From NCBI GenBank assembly GCA_030490835.1, contig CM059975.1, positions 9,181,579 through 9,245,578 on the forward strand: 64,000 bases of DNA, given 5' to 3'. Numbering within the stretch: position 1 is the first letter of the stretch; the number at the start of each line of letters is the position of its first letter. The position numbers and the translations under genes were made by a program. Shown piece after piece: positions 61,797-64,000 of this stretch. The notes under the pieces were generated by a model. That model made no database searches, was not told the DNA's origin, and saw nothing but the letters and a program-made list of their open reading frames with translations. The DNA is from Annona cherimola (lineage: Eukaryota; Streptophyta; Magnoliopsida; Magnoliales; Annonaceae).

Positions 61797-62541
61797 GGGT
61801 TTTTTGTATTTTGGATCCTTTAAGTTTGCGTATTTGCATTTTAAACATTGAAATTTGCATATTTGCTTTTTTAAACCTTGTAACTTTGAATTTATTACTT
61901 TTTGAACTTTACCGTTTCATACCGTTAAAAAACCCAAGCAACATCCACTCATGTTAGATGAAAATACTAAAATGCTCTTAAGCTAATGTCTCCCTTAGCC
62001 CACATAAAAAATTCATTTAAAATATTTTTATTTTTTCTTCGTACACTTATTTGTCTAAGTATATTTAACATATAAATTAAATTTTACCTTTTTGGATATG
62101 TGTATATATGTTTTAGAGTTTTTTAAATACTCTTATATTCTCTAAAAAATATATACTCATACCCAAAAATGATAAATTTTAGTTTATATGTTATATAAAC
62201 TTAGATAAGTATTTAAAAATTTTAAAAATATATATACACATATCAAAAAATGTTAAAATTTAGTTTATATGTTAAATAAATTAGATAAACAAAAGTAAGA
62301 AGAAAAAATAATAATATTTTAAATAAGTTTTTTTATGCGATATAAACGAGACATTAGCTTAAGAGTATTTTAGTATTTTCACCTCGCATAATCGGTGTTA
62401 CTTGAGTTTTTTAACGGTGTGAAACAGTAAGGTCCAAAAAGCAATAGATTTAAAATTATAGGGTTTAAAAAATAAATATGCAAACTTCGAGGATTAAAAC
62501 ACAAATACACATATTTAGAGGGTCTAAAATGCAAAAAATCC
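61797..62541. repeat. 745-bp foldback element, family C
   Basis: Almost the whole element is an inverted repeat with arms of about 350-370 bp around a centre near 62165. GGGTTTTTTGTATTTTGGAT pairs with the reverse complement GGATTTTTTGCATTTTAGAC, and inner matches include AAAATACTAAAATxCTCTTAA, GCTAATGTCTC and TAACATATAAA.TAAATTTTA. Imperfect flanking repeats TAGATGTTGT and TAGATGCCGT (8 of 10) may be a worn target duplication. Non-coding and able to fold into one long hairpin. Confidence 0.65.
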
Positions 62542-63780
62542 TAGATGCCGTTGGAAAATGGATAAATATATCAATTAGATGTTGGCCTTTTAGTCACAGG
62601 TTTCAAGGAAAACAACACGTCCATCATTTTGACCGTAAATCGTTGATTAAAATTTTAAAATGATGTGGAACATTTATGCTCCATTTTGCATACATAAGAG
62701 ACATTTTTAATGTTCATTTTTCGAAAACTAGAAAAATATGCATGTTCTCTAATTGCCAATAAAGTTGATGTCCATTTTTAAAATAATCCTTGAGATCATG
62801 GCTGATCATTTTCCACGGTCAATGATGAGAAACTTGAGTCTTTGATGGGATCCAAAATGGATAATTTATTGATGGAAAACCATAAATATAGCATATAATA
62901 GCCTAAAACCGAATTTCATATTAAAAAAGGAAAAAAGTTCTAAATGGTTTATAAATGAGTCTCAAAGTTAAACATGGTACAACGCATTTTAAAATTGTAT
63001 GGCTAAGCTGTCAAGTCAAAGAGACTAATATCATTTTATAAGGTCTATAGCTCACGAACCCAATAGTCGTTTTTCTGGGTACTGACTCATCCCTCCTTAG
63101 CAAACGAACTCAAATTTATTCTCCCTTCTTCCCTGACCTATTTAAAACCCACCAAACTAATCACACTAGTTACACGTGCAACTCTACACGTGTCATACAT
63201 TCTATCCACCCACTACCCTAGGGTGCAACTTGGTCAAGTTAAAGTCAATTCATTTTTAATCGAAATTAGAACAATACTCCTTAAACCAAAGCCTAATTCA
63301 TTTACTAAAACCAAAATTCAAATCAAACCAAATTTACAAATTTTAGATTAAATGTTGGGTTAAACGAATTAATATTTTGAGTCGACAATTCAGATTAATG
63401 CTGTGAATTTTCAGTTTTTTATAAATATTTTACACTATTTTAGATAAAAATTTATTGAATAAATTTATTATATTAATAAATAATCATGAAGTCTCAAAAA
63501 ATGTTAAAATGTTATTCAATGTCATTAATCATTGAAAATATGATTTAACATCATCAGTAGTCATTGAATATATTGAGATGGTGCTTTATTAAAAGCAATA
63601 TGAAAGAAAAAGTGTGAGGACCAGGTATTTTATTCTATTTTTATTATAACTTTTCTCTATTTATGAGGTAACTTATGAACATGCTAGTAAGAATTTTACG
63701 ATATTAATGGATATATAACATACATGGACACGACATTTAGGAGATGTATAGTGCATATGTGCATGTATGATTAGCGTTCC
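62542..63780. other. No gene seen
   Basis: Ordinary AT-rich intergenic sequence with no supported frame, RNA or repeat boundary. Confidence 0.5.
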
Positions 63781-63814
63781 ATTGATGGGCACTATGACTA
63801 TTGTTTCCCTCGCA

Positions 63815-64000
63815 GAGTAGGTACGGGGTTCGACCTGCCCGGTCAGGTCGCGGGGGTGAAGGGGGCAGCGCCCCCGAAGAAAATTTTAATTATTAAGTCG
63901 TATGAGTGGGAGAGTAAATTACTAATTGCAATTAGACCCGATCCATGTTCCGACCCGACCCGATAGGGAATCAGTAATAAAGGAAGCCCGCGCGCGCTAG
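63815..64000. other. GC-rich repeat-like end with a hairpin
   Basis: The composition changes abruptly. It contains GGGGGCAGCGCCCCC (63861-63875), a strong short hairpin, and later GACCCGATCC and GACCCGACCCGAT repeats. Similar GGGGGC…GCCCCC motifs are common in plant LTR sequences, so this may be the edge of an LTR or of a CGGGTC-rich hAT-type element like that at 54759. The window ends before it can be resolved. Confidence 0.25.

Overview
This is a 64 kb piece of a nuclear plant genome, almost certainly an angiosperm. Coding sequence is split by GT-AG introns, intergenic DNA is strongly AT-rich and full of small non-autonomous transposons, and every recognisable gene belongs to a land-plant family. 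No bacterial, organellar or viral block was seen. Exon models were built by hand from reading frames, splice sites and remembered protein families. No alignment was run.

Layout. 1-14.5 kb has no convincing gene. It is a pile of inverted-repeat elements (MITE-like families that I call A to E here) plus decayed sequence. 14.65-20.40 kb (+) is a six-exon remorin gene of the long N-terminal type. 25.14-30.91 kb (+) is a seven-exon hydroxyproline O-galactosyltransferase resembling GALT2, with a galectin and a GT31 domain. 32.64-34.46 kb (-) is an intronless DYW-class pentatricopeptide-repeat protein that converges on it. 35-40 kb is repeat debris. 41.52-42.36 kb (-) is a three-exon heavy-metal-associated isoprenylated protein (HIPP). 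46.03-50.52 kb (-) is a six-exon OSCA/ERD4-type mechanosensitive channel. 51.71-53.36 kb (+) is a two-exon cytochrome P450 of family CYP703A, divergent from the channel. 54.65-55.63 kb is a lipid-transfer-protein-like gene broken by a 721-bp hAT-type insertion. 58.33-59.37 kb (-) is a two-exon coiled-coil protein that I do not recognise. 60-64 kb is again repeats, including a 745-bp foldback.

The genes do not form one pathway. Remorin and OSCA act at the plasma membrane, GALT2 glycosylates arabinogalactan proteins in the Golgi, the PPR protein probably edits organellar RNA, HIPP is a metallochaperone-like membrane-tethered protein, and CYP703A hydroxylates fatty acid for sporopollenin in the pollen wall. 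Their order is informative. From memory of the Arabidopsis annotation, GALT2 and this PPR protein are immediate neighbours (At4g21060/At4g21065), and a long remorin lies close to ERD4 (At1g30320/At1g30360), so the window looks like an ancestral block.

The most interesting material is in the mobile elements. Some insertions have clean target-site duplications. One MITE sits in the second copy of a tandem duplication, and the first copy preserves the empty site. Families A and D are nested in each other in both directions. One hAT element splits a cysteine codon. One MITE-like element ends 8 bp before the putative GALT2 TATA box. I found no evidence for a wholly new biological system.
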